The translations under genes were made by a program, and so were the position numbers. A stretch of 64,000 nucleotides of DNA. Origin: Echinarachnius parma (lineage: Eukaryota > Echinodermata > Echinoidea > Clypeasteroida > Echinarachniidae). Positions within the stretch are counted from its first letter, which is position 1. Every line of letters begins with the position of its first letter. Location: NCBI GenBank assembly GCA_037951105.1, contig JBAMJV010003330.1, positions 1-64,000 on the forward strand. Direction: 5' to 3'. Of this stretch, positions 1 to 34,000 are shown piece by piece. The notes under the pieces were generated by a model, which saw only the letters and a program-made list of their open reading frames with translations, did no database searches and was not told the origin of the DNA.

Positions 1-33
1 GGTGGGGGGGGGGGGGAGGGGGGGGGGGGGCGA
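1..33. repeat. poly-G tract
   Basis: The window opens in a nearly pure G run broken by one T and one A. Similar runs of 10-25 G recur throughout, usually inside multi-copy elements. Confidence 0.9.
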
Positions 34-79
34 CATTTCACAAAGATTACAAGCCAAGTATATCATGGTAGGTTAATAT

Positions 80-461
80 AAAGGGATAGTATAGTTTTGG
101 TAAAACAGAACTGTAGTAATCAGAACTTGCAAATTATCATTAAACTATCATAAAAAAAACAGTTATAGTTCAATGATGCTTGAATGGTAGTAAAATATAT
201 TCGTGGTTAAGTAACACAATTCGTCGTTAACACATGAGGGCGCTCTCCAGGCACCTCAAACAATTTTTTGTTTTAATTATTGAAAGTTGTTCCCCACATT
301 GATAATCTGATATACTTATGGATATACAAGCTGTTTCTGAACCAATTTTGATTAAATAAAGTCGATTCTGCTCTTTTAATGTATTACTCAGCTTTTCATT
401 ATACCTCACAACAACATTATTTCTTGAAGCGCCCTCTGTACCAAAACTGAATTATTCCTTA
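80..461. mobile_element. MITE-A family copy 1
   Basis: The left end reads AAAGGGATAGTATAGTTTTGG and the right end is its imperfect inverse (ACCAAAACTGAATTATTCCTT). It shares internal text with the copies at 4.6, 7.5, 43.0 and 60.0 kb, including the GAGGGCGC block near each end and a CCCCACAT block. It has no coding capacity. It is a non-autonomous DNA transposon, superfamily not determined. Confidence 0.75.
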
Positions 462-671
462 ATTGCTGCTTTTGAATAAAACTAACTCAAAACGTATGCG
501 ATTATGAATACTTTTACGCAAGTTACACCATCATCATCAAGTTCAGGTGGAGCTGTAGAGCGCCGAGCACTGTGGTCTTCAAAGAGCACGTCATGCAACT
601 CTATTTTTTTTGCAACGTTGCGTTGCGCCCTTCATTCCTCCTCGAGAAACATAGGTGTAAGAGGCGGGTGG

Positions 672-696
672 TGGGGGGGGGGGGGGGGGGGGGGGG
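672..696. repeat. poly-G tract
   Basis: A G run inside repeat-derived sequence. The apparent ORFs crossing it on both strands are low-complexity artefacts. Confidence 0.85.
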
Positions 697-734
697 CTGC
701 ATGGGGGCTGCAGCCCCTGGAATTTAAAAACGGC

Positions 735-1030
735 CAAATTCGGGCAAAAAGCACATTGAATTCGGGCAAAACGTGTCATATTCGGGCAAAACATGTCACA
801 TTCGGGAAAATCAATTTTCATATTCAGGCAGAACCATGTCATATTCGGGGAAAATAAGTCGCATTCGGGCAAACTTCTGTCACATTCGGGCAAAGAACCA
901 AAGATATCTTAAATTTGGGCAAATTATGACATTCGAAAGCAAAGCAACGACTTTTTGGGGTAAAAAGACGTTCCATATTCGGGAAAATCATTATTTTCGG
1001 TCTAAATCATCAACAACAGAACTTTCGGGC
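735..1030. repeat. degenerate short tandem repeat, ATTCGGGCAAA core
   Basis: At least ten imperfect copies of a roughly 20-30 bp unit containing CAYATTCGGGCAAAA follow one another with variable spacing. Some units have GGGAAAA instead of GGGCAAA. The apparent ORFs across it merely reflect the repeat. No function can be assigned. Confidence 0.75.
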
Positions 1031-1545
1031 ATCAGACCTTTTTTTTTCCTTTCAGGTGAAAGATGGGAAGGATAATGATTCGGGTAAATGACCTTAGCAC
1101 CCCCTGTGAAATATGTGCTCCTACACCGATGTCAAGAAATTCTTCATATCGTCAGATCAAGATATCGATGGATATTTTCAGTACAAGTGAAACCATAGTA
1201 TTCCTATATTTCGTAGATTTTTAGAAACCATTGAAGTTTATAAGTCCAACTAATATCATTAAACTGATGCTGCATACTGTGGAAAAGAACATTCCAGATT
1301 TAAAGGTATAAACACAGACAACATTTTTAGTAAATAATGTTTCCCTTCATTGGTCTACCGTATTTACCTGGTCTGCCCATAACTGACATTTTTTGTTTAG
1401 CTCGGGCGGTTAGACCAAATTGTATAATAGGCAAAATATTATTAACCAAATAAATCTGTACAACAAATGATACAATATAGACCCCATGGGGAGTAGATGA
1501 ACTAATACCCGGGGTGTAGAATCTAGACAATCATCTTCCCCATCC

Positions 1546-1673
1546 CCCTCATCATCATCCTCCTCCTCCTCCTCCTCATCATCATCCTCATCATTATCAT
1601 CCTTATCATCATCATCATCCTCATTATCGTCATCATCATCATCTTCATCGTTATCATCATCATCATCATCCTT

Positions 1674-1724
<51 letters not shown>
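1546..1724. repeat. TCA/TCC trinucleotide microsatellite
   Basis: About 180 bp of TCATCATCC-type trinucleotides, ending in a pure (ATC)n run. It produces poly-Asp and poly-Met ORFs on the minus strand that are not genes. Confidence 0.95.
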
Positions 1725-1726
<2 letters not shown>

Positions 1727-1739
1727 CTGGCGTACTGGT

Positions 1740-2262
1740 GGGGGGGGGGGGGGGGGGGGGCTTGGGGTGCGCTTGCCCCCCAAATAAATTTCAATCATGG
1801 CTTTTTTATCTAATTCGATTACAGTGATTGAACAAATAGTATTTCTTTAGACAAGAAAACTCACATTTTATTTCATGTCAAGTCAAATTTAATTCCCAAG
1901 GTATGCACCAGATTGCATAATTTCAGTAAAACATTGCAAAAAGCACCTTTACACCGTGCACCCACCTACCATCACACCCTCCAATTCACCCTTCCCCTCT
2001 CGGTTATTGTTTTGCTCCCTCGGGAATCGGGTCTTGTATACGTCTGGAATACAATGTTCATGTTGTTTTGTCATAAAAATAATGCTTTTGATGCACTGTT
2101 TGAACTGAATATGTCACTTTGGCGAATATTATTTTAGGGGTGCATTTTGTTTTTCTTCATGAATCAATCATAACCTCTTCTGGTTGGTAGAATCATGACG
2201 ATGATGACGCACTAACGCACATTATAGTACATGTACATGTCGTCAAGTCAGAATTTCCTTTC
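1740..2262. mobile_element. poly-G-associated repeat, copy 1
   Basis: It begins with a poly-G run just after CACTGGCGTACTGGTGG. The following 480 bp reappear in opposite orientation at 10.33-10.82 kb, including the blocks AAGAAAACTCA, GTATGCACCAGATTGCATAA and CGGGAATCGGGTCTTGTATA. Coding capacity was not detected. The superfamily is unknown. Confidence 0.7.
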
Positions 2263-2545
2263 TAGGTATGCACCAGATTGCACTGTTTCAAGTCCAAAAA
2301 TGCAAAACTTCCCTACCGTGGGGGACACCCCCCTCCCACACACTCCCCCCCGCTCAGTCGCTTCGCTCCTTCCGGCTTGGTCGCTTCGCTCCCTCGCAAT
2401 ATCCGGTGGTGATGCGGATTTGGTTCAGCCCCCCCCCCAAAGTTTTTGCTCATTACGCCACTGTCATCATCATCATCCTCATCATCATCATTGTGGTCTT
2501 CATCAAGACTTGATTCAGTCCCTACATCTATATACAAGGATACAT
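2231..2545. mobile_element. second poly-G-associated repeat ending at TACGCCACTG
   Basis: It contains GCACCAGATTGCACTGTTTC, a CCGTGGGGGACACCCCCC block and a poly-C run before GCTCATTACGCCACTG. Inverse relatives lie at 8.26-8.40 kb, 9.00-9.13 kb, 43.08-43.21 kb and 57.91-58.00 kb. A short CAT-repeat follows. Confidence 0.65.
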
Positions 2546-3088
2546 GAAATTAAAACCGCTATGTACTGATTAAAACCTTACTGCAATTAAACTACTGTGC
2601 TGATACACATCGTGCTATGTGACATTGCTCCATATAATATGTGCGGATGGGACCTTGCATATACTAATCATGTATCTCAAGACAATTTCCAATGCAAGGT
2701 CACATTATTTACCTTTAGATATCTCCCTATAAAGTGTATTAAGTTAAATCTATGATTTCTTCTCGTCATCCCCGCAACCATCATCATCATCATCATCATC
2801 ACCAACATATATAAGTCACCAAGTTGTCATGGTATTGAGGCTTTTTATTAATCCTGAAACCTTACTGCAATCAAACCAATCTTGTACGAGTAATATTGTA
2901 TAAATTCCTTTCTAAATACAATCATTACTAATACAGAGATTAAGTGAGAAGCACCGTATTTCTTGAGATTATAAAACTCGATTTGATTCCTACGTCCCTA
3001 AAGATATTAACTAATTTAGGTATCCTACAAATGAAACCCAAGATATTAATACAAGTATCTGACAACTTTTTTGAATGCAAAATTTGTC

Positions 3089-3184
3089 TATGAAATGGTA
3101 ACACTGACACTATGAAATGGTAACACTGACACTATGAAATGGTAACACTGACACTATGAAATGGTAACACCTGACACTATGAAA
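3089..3184. repeat. 22-bp tandem repeat, about 4.3 copies
   Basis: The unit TATGAAATGGTAACACTGAC plus AC is repeated head to tail. The fourth copy has a single-base insertion. Confidence 0.95.
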
Positions 3185-4255
3185 AAAAAGGAACAAAGAG
3201 AATCAAAGTAAATTAAACTGGAATGAACTGGATTTAATCTGGATCCAATGTAGTTTTTCTTTTATACAATCATTGTAAATAGGAGATACAGCAAGTAAAA
3301 TTATTCAAGACATTCCGAAAATACTTTGACAAAAGTCCCATGTTATCTTCAATCAAACTTTACACATGGAACTAGAATAATCAACATCTCACACCATTTT
3401 TAATGCAGTATCTTTTATTTTCAATATCATAATTAATAATTTAGAACATGGAGATAGAATTGCATTTTGGGAGAACATTAAACTTAAAGGTAGTTTTGAT
3501 TTGCACATCAGATGCGCAGTGCCATCTTGCAAAAGCCTTACCCGGGGAGTGAAATACACACTGGCCGAGTGTAATGTAGTTTTCATAAACTAGTCCAGCT
3601 ACACATAGATTGCCTTCTACATACATGTTCATGACAATCAATTGATAAAACATCACATAATCATGAATCTTTCAACACACTTTGAAGAAAACTTCACATG
3701 AATAATTTAGACCTCACAATGTCAAAATCAAGACTTGGTGAGAGGACTCAAATTGGCAATGCATTCTGATAAATTTGTTAACAACTCCACATGATTCGAA
3801 AATAATATCTCCCCCTTTTCAATTGTCTTCAGTCACACTTTTCCATTCTGTAAGGTAAAATCACACTATGTCATGTAGAAATGTATTCTACACATCATAT
3901 GCTGAACTATAGGGGGAGTTGTCCACCATTTTGCCAGAGTGCGTTGCCAATTTAAGTCCCCCATATAAATAAATGATATCTCCAAGAGCTACAATTTTAT
4001 AATTTATTGACTGATTGTGCTAAAACTTCAGAAATTCTTACTATTTAACCTCCTATAGTGGGAACAATAGTTTGCCTGGGATTCAATGACAATTCAGTTA
4101 TTTAATCAGATATTTGATGAAACAGAATACATTTTTCTTTGAACTTCGTAAATGGATAATAATTCATCCTTTATCACTGAGAACCTTCAAATTTCACTGA
4201 CTAGATGATTCTTGTGGTTGAACTTGAAGATGACTGCAAAAGGAGGAAATTATCT
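3185..4255. other. unannotated repeat-flanking sequence
   Basis: AT-rich DNA with no supported gene. Around 3.74 and 3.94 kb there are short stretches (AACTCAAATTGGCAA-like) that resemble 59.66 kb, suggesting remnants of another interspersed repeat. Confidence 0.5.
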
Positions 4256-4425
4256 TTAAAGGGATCTAGTAATATTGTCCAAATCCTTAAAATTTAATTT
4301 GAACTCTATCATACCTTGTTGTATTGGTATTGATGATAGAAGCATGGGACAGGTTTAAAAAAAAAAATTGTATCAACCATTCATCACTGTTTGCACATGT
4401 CAACAAAGTTACTAGATCCCTTTAA
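4256..4425. mobile_element. MITE-B family copy 1, 170 bp
   Basis: Its ends are inverted, with TTAAAGGGATCTAGTAA on the left and the inverse TTACTAGATCCCTTTAA on the right. The interior matches parts of the longer copies at 16.52 and 62.37 kb (CAACAAGGTATGA, GGATTTGGACAAT). It is non-coding. Confidence 0.85.
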
Positions 4426-4598
4426 TTTCACACCTACATGCTTTGCGACATTGATTGTTAAATTATGTACAGAAAAACATCTCACAGAAATTGATATCTC
4501 ACGACTTTCAGAATCCAATATCGTTTCTTTTTGTCAATAAAATCATTACGCTAATGGTGTTAGTAAATGTATTTAGGGAGACCATTACTGCAACATAA

Positions 4599-5142
4599 TT
4601 AAAGGGGCAGTTTAGTTTTGGTAGAGAGGGCGCTGCACATCACAATTTTGTTGTGAGGTAATGAAAAACTGAGTGTCGAATTTGAGAGAACATGCAATTT
4701 TAATGGCAGAATAAACTTTATTTGGTCAAAATCGACCCAGAAACGGCTGAAATATCAATAAATATATCTGATCTTATAATTATTTGGGGCCCAAATAATT
4801 AGATGATTTTTAGAAAAAAATTTAAATATGCTTGCACTTTTTCAAAAATTTTCAAAAGCGTTTTTTAAATAGTTGTTGATGATCTCACTATTTAATCATT
4901 ATATCAATAAAACATCACATGCATAATTTTGTATGAAAAATGGTTGAAACCAATGCCTTTTTAAAAAGCGCCCTCTTGTGTTTTAATGGCTCTTTTTTAA
5001 TGATAACAGGCTTTTTACTTAGTCGTTTGTAATTTTGTATACCTTTCGAGCATGGTGGAGTAATAACTATTAGTTTATAATGTTACTGTGCAGGTTTTGG
5101 CTACTGAAGTTCAGCCTTACCAAAACTAAACTACCCCTTTAA
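4599..5142. mobile_element. MITE-A family copy 2, 544 bp
   Basis: Clean inverted ends: TTAAAGGGGCAGTTTAGTTT on the left and the inverse, ending CTACCCCTTTAA, on the right. This is the best-preserved MITE-A copy in the window. The TTAA at both outer edges could be a target duplication. It is non-coding. Confidence 0.88.
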
Positions 5143-5556
5143 GTACCTACGTAGTTTGTGGCATTGGGTTGTTGTCAAATAAAACTGCAACTGAAACCTT
5201 ACAGAGTCATTACCTCGCGACTCAAGATGTGGTAATTACATCGAATTTTGGAAATTAAAAAATATCACTCTATCACCTACATTGTACGTAGCAACGATTC
5301 TGCAAACAAACATAAAACCATATTGCAACTAACACAATCTTCTGGTTAAGGAACAGAGGGATATTTGACTTGGTGAAGTGTGACGTCATCAAAAACCTAT
5401 TTTTAGAATTTCCAAATTTAAACTTCATTTTCCGAAAGAGCATCAAAAATGCCGAAATGTTGAAAATCAAGTTTTGGCTGAGATATGCCCATCCGAATGA
5501 ATTTTATTTCAATAGGAAATCAGTGCTATTTTGCTCTGGTTCATAACGTTATTTTA

Positions 5557-5695
5557 CAGCCAACCTGTTTATAGTGACCACCTCAGGGTAACAACAGTAG
5601 CCAATGTAGGGAGATGACCTCCATAGACAGGTTCTATCATCTTGGCCTTCTTTGCAGGGGATCACCGTAAGTGGCCACTATAGGCAGGTTGGCTG
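5557..5695. mobile_element. short foldback repeat
   Basis: CAGCCAACCTG with a following CTATAGTG/GTGGCCACTA text forms the two arms of an imperfect hairpin ending CAGGTTGGCTG. No coding capacity. Confidence 0.65.
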
Positions 5696-6449
5696 ATAGA
5701 CGGGTGGCCACTAAAACGGGTTTAACTGTATTTAAAATCTTCCTTTAAAAGATCTCAATTCCCCCCCCCCCCTATTGCATGGAAATAATTTTGAAGTGAC
5801 ACTCCCCCTCTCATGATATATAAACTATGTCATTTGAATCCCCACTAAAAAAAATCCAACATCTACCGCCAGATTTCCAGTAAGAATTGGATTAACTTGA
5901 CAAATATCACTTTAGTACCTATTATGCAGTGATTCAGCCAACAAACATGAAACCCTACTGCAATTAAGGGGCCATCTACAAAGTACATACGCAATTTTTG
6001 GTCCGAAATTGACCCCTCTCCCCCCGTACGCACTTTTTATACACGTGGTTCAATGGAGCGTACGCATCAGATTTAACCCCTCCCCCATGTGCGCACATAC
6101 TTTGTAGATGGCCCCTAACGCAATCTTCCGACACAGAAATAGAGACAGAAGGCTCTTGGTATAGAAGCATCGACAGCTTGAATGTTTTCACGGTGCAACA
6201 AATACATTACTAAGGATTATGTAGGAATTTCAACAACCAACATTGTAGAAAAGCAAACCTTTGGAATGATGCATCAAATATTCTGAACAACAAACCTTAT
6301 TTAAGGATTTCTGAACGAGAAAACATTCCCCTCTAAATTGCAAACTAGTAAAATGTTGTTTCACAATTTGCTTTGTCCTCCTTGAAGGGCTCTACAAGAA
6401 TCTTTCTCACGGCCGTTACCTCGATTGAAACATGCAAATGGATGTATGC
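5696..6449. other. 3' flank of POLR2E, nothing recognised
   Basis: Contains a poly-C run near 5,760 and a small inverted repeat at 5,960-6,115 (GGGGCCATCTACAAAGTA and its inverse). No supported gene. Confidence 0.5.
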
Positions 6450-6480
6450 TTTATTTACAGGGGAAAAATTCATATTTATT
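6450..6480 (-). terminator. candidate POLR2E polyadenylation signals
   Basis: Two AATAAA hexamers on the minus strand (6,450-6,455 and 6,475-6,480) lie about 300 nt past the POLR2E stop codon. Placement is plausible, but no transcript end can be read from sequence alone, and a repeat covers this region. Confidence 0.35.
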
Positions 6481-6625
6481 TTTCGGGGGCTACTTTTCAA
6501 GCTTGCTTGCATGAAAATAGCACTCTGATATTTGTTTTGCATTGAACTCTATGCAAATTTTCGGGGGCTCTTTGTGGCATTTCGGGGGCGAATTCGCCCC
6601 CGTGTATATTTTTCACTGCATGGCC
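6468..6625. mobile_element. CGGGGGCT repeat family copy 1
   Basis: The pattern TTTTCGGGGGCT, GCATTGAACTCTATGCAAA, CATTTCGGGGGCGAATTCGC, TTTTTCACTG is shared with 18.03-18.15 kb and, in part, 22.30-22.44 kb. It is a dispersed non-coding repeat. Confidence 0.7.
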
Positions 6626-6771
6626 TATCCAGGTAAAGCCTTGCATACCTTACCACAGATACAAGACACAGTGGAATATGGTCGAATATGGTCAAACATG
6701 GGCAATGTACAGTATGTAACAGTACTTATTTACAAAAATATACATCGTAAAAAAAGAGAGAGGAGTGTGTG

Positions 6772-27692
<20,921 letters not shown>

Positions 27693-28088
27693 TTTGAGGA
27701 AAAAAGCTATCTAGCTAGACAGCAAAATGTTTATTTTTTGTCGGTGTCGAAGAGTCGTGCAGTGAACCCCGCACAGAAGTACGCGACCACTACTCCAGCG
27801 ACCATATAGAGTGGCTTCAAATGGACAAATACAAAAATCGGCTAACTTCACGTGCACTATAAACGCAGTATAACACGTGTTTTTCACATATTACCATAAA
27901 ATTACATAGTATAACTTCAGCAATAGGATAAAAAGAGTAATAAATTGTATTTTCAATGAAAAAAAAAAGTGTAATATTGACTATATAAGGCAAAACTTCG
28001 CGAGCAATCCACAATTTCGGAAAACGTTTTACGAATGAATTGTGAACGTAATTGTACTGCGTCTTCAAATAGCCAAGTAGATAATATA

Positions 28089-31000
28089 TACTGCTTGATA
28101 GGGGGGAGGGGAAGGTAGATTCAAATGGCATTTTATTCTCGCTCAGCAGAATTTACAGCTAGTGAGATATATCAAATTAAAGATGAAGACCTCCTCTTTC
28201 ACGTGGTATAAGCCACATATCGGAACAAAATATAATTTTATTACTGTTTTAATTTGTCCGTACTGGTCGATAGAGCAAAATCGCTCACTTCGCACATAAA
28301 TGTGCAGTGTATAGCGCTTGATAGGGGGGGGGGGGAGGGGTATATTCAAATGTCATTTTCTTCTCGCTCGACAAAATTTACAGCTAGTGAGATATATCAA
28401 ATTAAAGATAAAGACCTCCTCTTTCACGTGGTATATGCCACATATCGGAACAAGAATTCATTTTCTTACTGTTTTAAAATGTCCGTACTGGTCGATAGAG
28501 CGAAATCTCTCACTTCGCACGTACATTGTATACCGCTTGATAGGGTTGGGGGGGGGGGGGGGGGGTTGATTCAGTTGTAATTTTCTTCTCGCTCGACAAA
28601 ATTTACAGCTTAGTGAGATATATCAAATTAAAGAGGAAGACCTCCTCTTTCACGTGGTATATGCAAATATTAGCGGCAAGTTGTTGTGATCTTACTGTTT
28701 TAAATTGTCCGTACTGGTCGATAGAGAAAAATCGCTCACTTCGCACATACATTGTATACCGCTTGGCAGGGTAGGGGGGGGGGGGGGTAGTTTCAATTGT
28801 CATTTTATTCTCGCTCGACAAAATTTACAGCTAGTGAGATATATCAAATTAAGGAGGAAGACCTCCTCTTTCACGTGGTATATGCCGATATTAGCGGCAA
28901 GTTGTTGTGATCTTACTGTTTTAAATTGTCCGTACTGGTCGATAGAGAAAAATCGCTCACTTCGCACATACATTGTATCCGCTTGGTAGGGTATGGGGGG
29001 GGGGGGGGGTAGTTTCAATTGTCATTTTATTCTCGCTCGACAAAATTTACAGCTAGTGAGATATATCAAATTAAGGAGGAAGACCTCCTCTTTCACGTGG
29101 TATATGCCAATATTAGCGGCAAGTTGTTGTGATCTTACTGTTTTAAATTGTCCGTACTGGTCGATAGAGAAAAATCGCTCACTTCGCACATACATTGTAT
29201 ACCGCTTGGCAGGGTAGGGGGGGGGGGGTAGTTTCAATTGTCATTTTATTCTCGCTCGACAAAATTTACAGCTAGTGAGATATATCAAATTAAGGAGGAA
29301 GACCTCCTCTTTCACGTGGTATATGCCGATATTAGCGGCAAGTTGCTGTGATCTTACTGTTTTAAATTGTCCGTACTGGTCGATAGAGAAAAATCGCTCA
29401 CTTCGCACATACATTGTATCCGCTTGGTAGGGTATGGGGGGGGGGGGGGGGGGTAGTTTCAATTGTCATTTTATTCTCGCTCGACAAAATTTACAGCTAG
29501 TGAGATATATCAAATTAAGGAGGAAGACCTCCTCTTTCACGTGGTATATGCCAATATTAGCGGCAAGTTGTTGTGATCTTACTGTTTTAAATTGTCCGTA
29601 CTGGTCGATAGAGAAAAATCGCTCACTTCGCACATACATTGTATCCGCTTGGTAGGGTATGGGGGAGGGGGGGGGGTAGTTTCAATTGTCATTTTATTCT
29701 CGCTCGACAAAATTTACAGCTAGTGAGATATATCAAATTAAAGAGGAAGACCTCTTCTTTCACGTGGTATATGCCAATATTAGCGGCAAGTTGTTGTGAT
29801 CTTACTGTTTTAAATTGTCCGTACTGGTCGAGAGAAAAATCGCTCACTTCGCACATACATTGTACACCGCTTGGTAGGGTATGGGGGGGGGGGGGGGGTA
29901 GTTTCAATTGTCATTTTCTTCTCGCTCGACAAAATGTACAGCTAGTGAGATATATCAAATTAAAGATGGACAACTCTTCTTTCACGTGGTATAAGCCACA
30001 TATCGGAACAAAAATTCATTTTCTTACTGTTTTAATTTGTCCGTACTGGTCGATAGAGAAAAATCGCTCACTTCGCACATACATTGTATCCGCTTGGTAG
30101 GGTATGGGGGGGGGGGGGGGGGTAGTTTCAATTGTCATTTTATTCTCGCTCGACAAAATTTACAGCTAGTGAGATATATCAAATTAAGGAGGAAGACCTC
30201 CTCTTTCACGTGGTATATGCCAATATTAGCGGCAAGTTGTTGTGATCTTACTGTTTTAAATTGTCCGTACTGGTCGATAGAGAAAAATCGCTCACTTCGC
30301 ACATACATTGTATACCGCTTGGCAGGGTAGGGGGGGGGGGGTAGTTTCAATTGTCATTTTATTCTCGCTCGACAAAATGTACAGCTAGTGAGATATATCA
30401 AATTAAAGATGGACAACTCTTCTTTCACGTGGTATAAGCCACATATCGGAACAAAAATTCATTTTCTTACTGTTTTAATTTGTCCGTACTGGTCGATAGA
30501 GAAAAATCGCTCACTTCGCACATACATTGTATCCGCTTGGTAGGGTATGGGGGGGGGGGGGGGGGGGGGTAGTTTCAATTGTCATTTTATTCTCGCTCGA
30601 CAAAATTTACAGCTAGTGAGATATATCAAATTAAGGAGGAAGACCTCCTCTTTCACGTGGTATATGCCAATATTAGCGGCAAGTTGTTGTGATCTTACTG
30701 TTTTAAATTGTCCGTACTGGTCGATAGAGAAAAATCGCTCACTTCGCACATACATTGTATACCGCTTGGCAGGGTAGGGGGGGGGGGGGGGTAGTTTCAA
30801 TTGTCATTTTATTCTCGCTCGACAAAATTTACAGCTAGTGAGATATATCAAATTAAGGAGGAAGACCTCCTCTTTCACGTGGTATATGCCGATATTAGCG
30901 GCAAGTTGTTGTGATCTTACTGTTTTAAATTGTCCGTACTGGTCGATAGAGAAAAATCGCTCACTTCGCACATACATTGTATCCGCTTGGTAGGGTATGG

Positions 31001-34000
31001 GGAGGGGGGGGGGGGTAGTTTCAATTGTCATTTTATTCTCGCTCGACAAAATTTACAGCTAGTGAGATATATCAAATTAAGGAGGAAGACCTCCTCTTTC
31101 ACGTGGTATATGCCAATATTAGCGGCAAGTTGTTGTGATCTTACTGTTTTAAATTGTCCGTACTGGTCGATAGAGAAAAATCGCTCACTTCGCACATACA
31201 TTGTATCCGCTTGGTAGGGTATGGGGGGGGGGGGGTAGTTTCAATTGTCATTTTATTCTCGCTCGACAAAATTTACAGCTAGTGAGATATATCAAATTAA
31301 GGAGGAAGACCTCCTCTTTCACGTGGTATATGCCAATATTAGCGGCAAGTTGTTGTGATCTTACTGTTTTAAATTGTCCGTACTGGTCGATAGAGAAAAA
31401 TCGCTCACTTCGCACATACATTGTATCCGCTTGGTAGGGTATGGGGGGGGGGGGTAGTTTCAATTGTCATTTTATTCTCGCTCGACAAAATTTACAGCTA
31501 GTGAGATATATCAAATTAAGGAGGAAGACCTCCTCTTTCACGTGGTATATGCCAATATTAGCGGCAAGTTGTTGTGATCTTACTGTTTTAAATTGTCCGT
31601 ACTGGTCGATAGAGAAAAATCGCTCACTTCGCACATACATTGTATCCGCTTGGTAGGGTATGGGGGGGGGGGGGGGGGTAGTTTCAATTGTCATTTAATT
31701 CTCGCTCGACAAAATTTACAGCTAGTGAGATATATCAAATTAAAGAGGAAGACCTCTTCTTTCACGTGGTATATGCCAATATTAGCGGCAAGTTGTTGTG
31801 ATCTTACTGTTTTAAATTGTCCGTACTGGTCGAGAGAAAAATCGCTCACTTCGCACATACATTGTACACCGCTTGGTAGGGTATGGGGGGGGGGGGGGGG
31901 GGGTAGTTTCAATTGTCATTTTCTTCTCGCTCGACAAAATGTACAGCTAGTGAGATATATCAAATTAAAGATGGACAACTCTTCTTTCACGTGGTATAAG
32001 CCACATATCGGAACAAAAATTCATTTTCTTACTGTTTTAATTTGTCCGTAGGCCTACTAGTCGATAGAGCAAAATCGCTCACTTCGCACTTAGATGTATG
32101 TAGCGCTATAGATAGGGGGGGGGGGGGGGTATATTCAAATGTCATTTTCTTCTCGCTCGACAAAATGTACAGCTAGTGAGATATATCATTTTAAAGAAGA
32201 AGACATCTTCTTTCACGTGGTATATGCCACATCTCGGAGCCAGAATTCATTTTATTACTGTTTTAAATTGTCCGTACTGGTCGATAGAATGAAATCGTTC
32301 AATTCGCACAATAGCTGTATATCGCTTGAGGGGGGAGGGGGGGGGGGGTATATTCAAATGTCATTTCACGTGGTATATGCCACATCTCGGAACTTTAATT
32401 CAGAGACTTACTGTTTTAAATTTTCCGTACTGGTCGATAGAGAGAAATCGTTCATTTCGCACTATAGATGTTTACCGCTCTATAACGGGGAGGTGGTGGA
32501 GGGGGGGGGGGGGGGGGGGGTATATTCAAATGTCATTTTTTTCCTCGCTCGACAAATTTCTCAGCTAGTGAGATATATCATATTAAAGAAGAAGACCTCC
32601 TCTTTACCGTGGTATATGCCACATCTCGGAACTTTAATTCAGAGATTTATTGTTTTAAATTTTCCGTGGTCGATAGAGAGAAATCGTTCATTTATACCGC
32701 TTTATTAACGGGGAGGTGGTGGGGGGGGGGGGGGGGTAGATTCAAATGTCATTTTCTTCTCGCTCGACAAAATTTACAGCTAGTGAGATATATGAAATTA
32801 AGGAAGAATACCTCCTCTTTCATGTGGTATATGCCACATCTCGGAACTTTAATTAAGAGACTTACTGTTTTAAATTGTCCGTGCTGGTCGATAGAAGGAA
32901 ATCGTTCAATTCGCACAATAGCTGTATATCGCTTGAGGGGGGGGGGGGGGGGGGGTATATTCAAATGCCTTTTTCTTCTCGCTCGACAAAATTTACAGCT
33001 AGTGATATATATATCATTTTAAAGAAGAAGACATCTTCTTTCACGTGGTATATGCCACATCTCGGAGCCAGAATTCATTTTATTACTGTTTTAAATTGTC
33101 CGTACTGGTCGATAGAATGAAATCGTTCAATACGCACAATAGCTGTATATCGCTTGAGGGGGGGGGGGGGGGGGGTATATTCAAATGCCTTTTTCTTCTC
33201 GCTCGACAAAATGTACAGCTAGTGAGATATATCATTTTAAAGAAGAAGACCTCCTTTTTCACGTGGTATATGCCACATCTCGGAGCCAGAATTCATTTTC
33301 TTACTGTTTTAAATTGTCCGTACTGGTCGATAGAATGAAATCGTTCAATTCGCACAATAGCTGTATATCGCTTGAGGGGGGGGGGGGGGGGGGTATATTC
33401 AAATGCCTTTTTCTTCTCGCTCGACAAAATTTACAGCTAGTGAAATATATCATTGTAAAGAAGAAGACCTCCTCTTTCACGTGGTATATGCCACATCTCG
33501 GAGCCAGAATTCAATTTCTTACTGTTTTAAATTGTCCGTACTGGTCGATAGAGAGAAATCGTTGATTTAGCACATGGATGTATATAGCGCTCCATAGGGG
33601 GGGGGGGGGGTAGATTCAAATGTCATTTTCGTCTCGCTCGACAAAATTTACAGCTAGCGAGATATATGAAATTAAGGAAGAAGACCTCCTCTTTCATGTG
33701 GTATACGCCACATCTCAGAACTTTAATTCAGAGACTTACTGTTTTAAATTTTCCGTACTGGTCGATAGAGAGAAATCGTTCATTTCGCACATGGATGTAT
33801 ATAGCGCTTCATAGGGGGGAGGGGGTAGGTTCAAATGTAATTTTCTTCTCGCTCGACAAATTCCTTAGCTAGTGAGATATATCATATTAAAGAAGAAGAC
33901 CTCCTCTTTCACGTGGTATATGCCACATCTCGGAACTTTAATTCAGAGACTTACTGTTTTAAATTTTCCGTACTGGTCGATAGAGAGAAATCGTTCATTT

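Noticed and set aside
504..1075. Plus-strand ORFs near 0.5-1.1 kb
   Set aside because: They cross a poly-G run and a degenerate tandem repeat, without recognisable domains.
1410..1798. Poly-Asp and poly-Met minus-strand ORFs
   Set aside because: Translation of a trinucleotide microsatellite.
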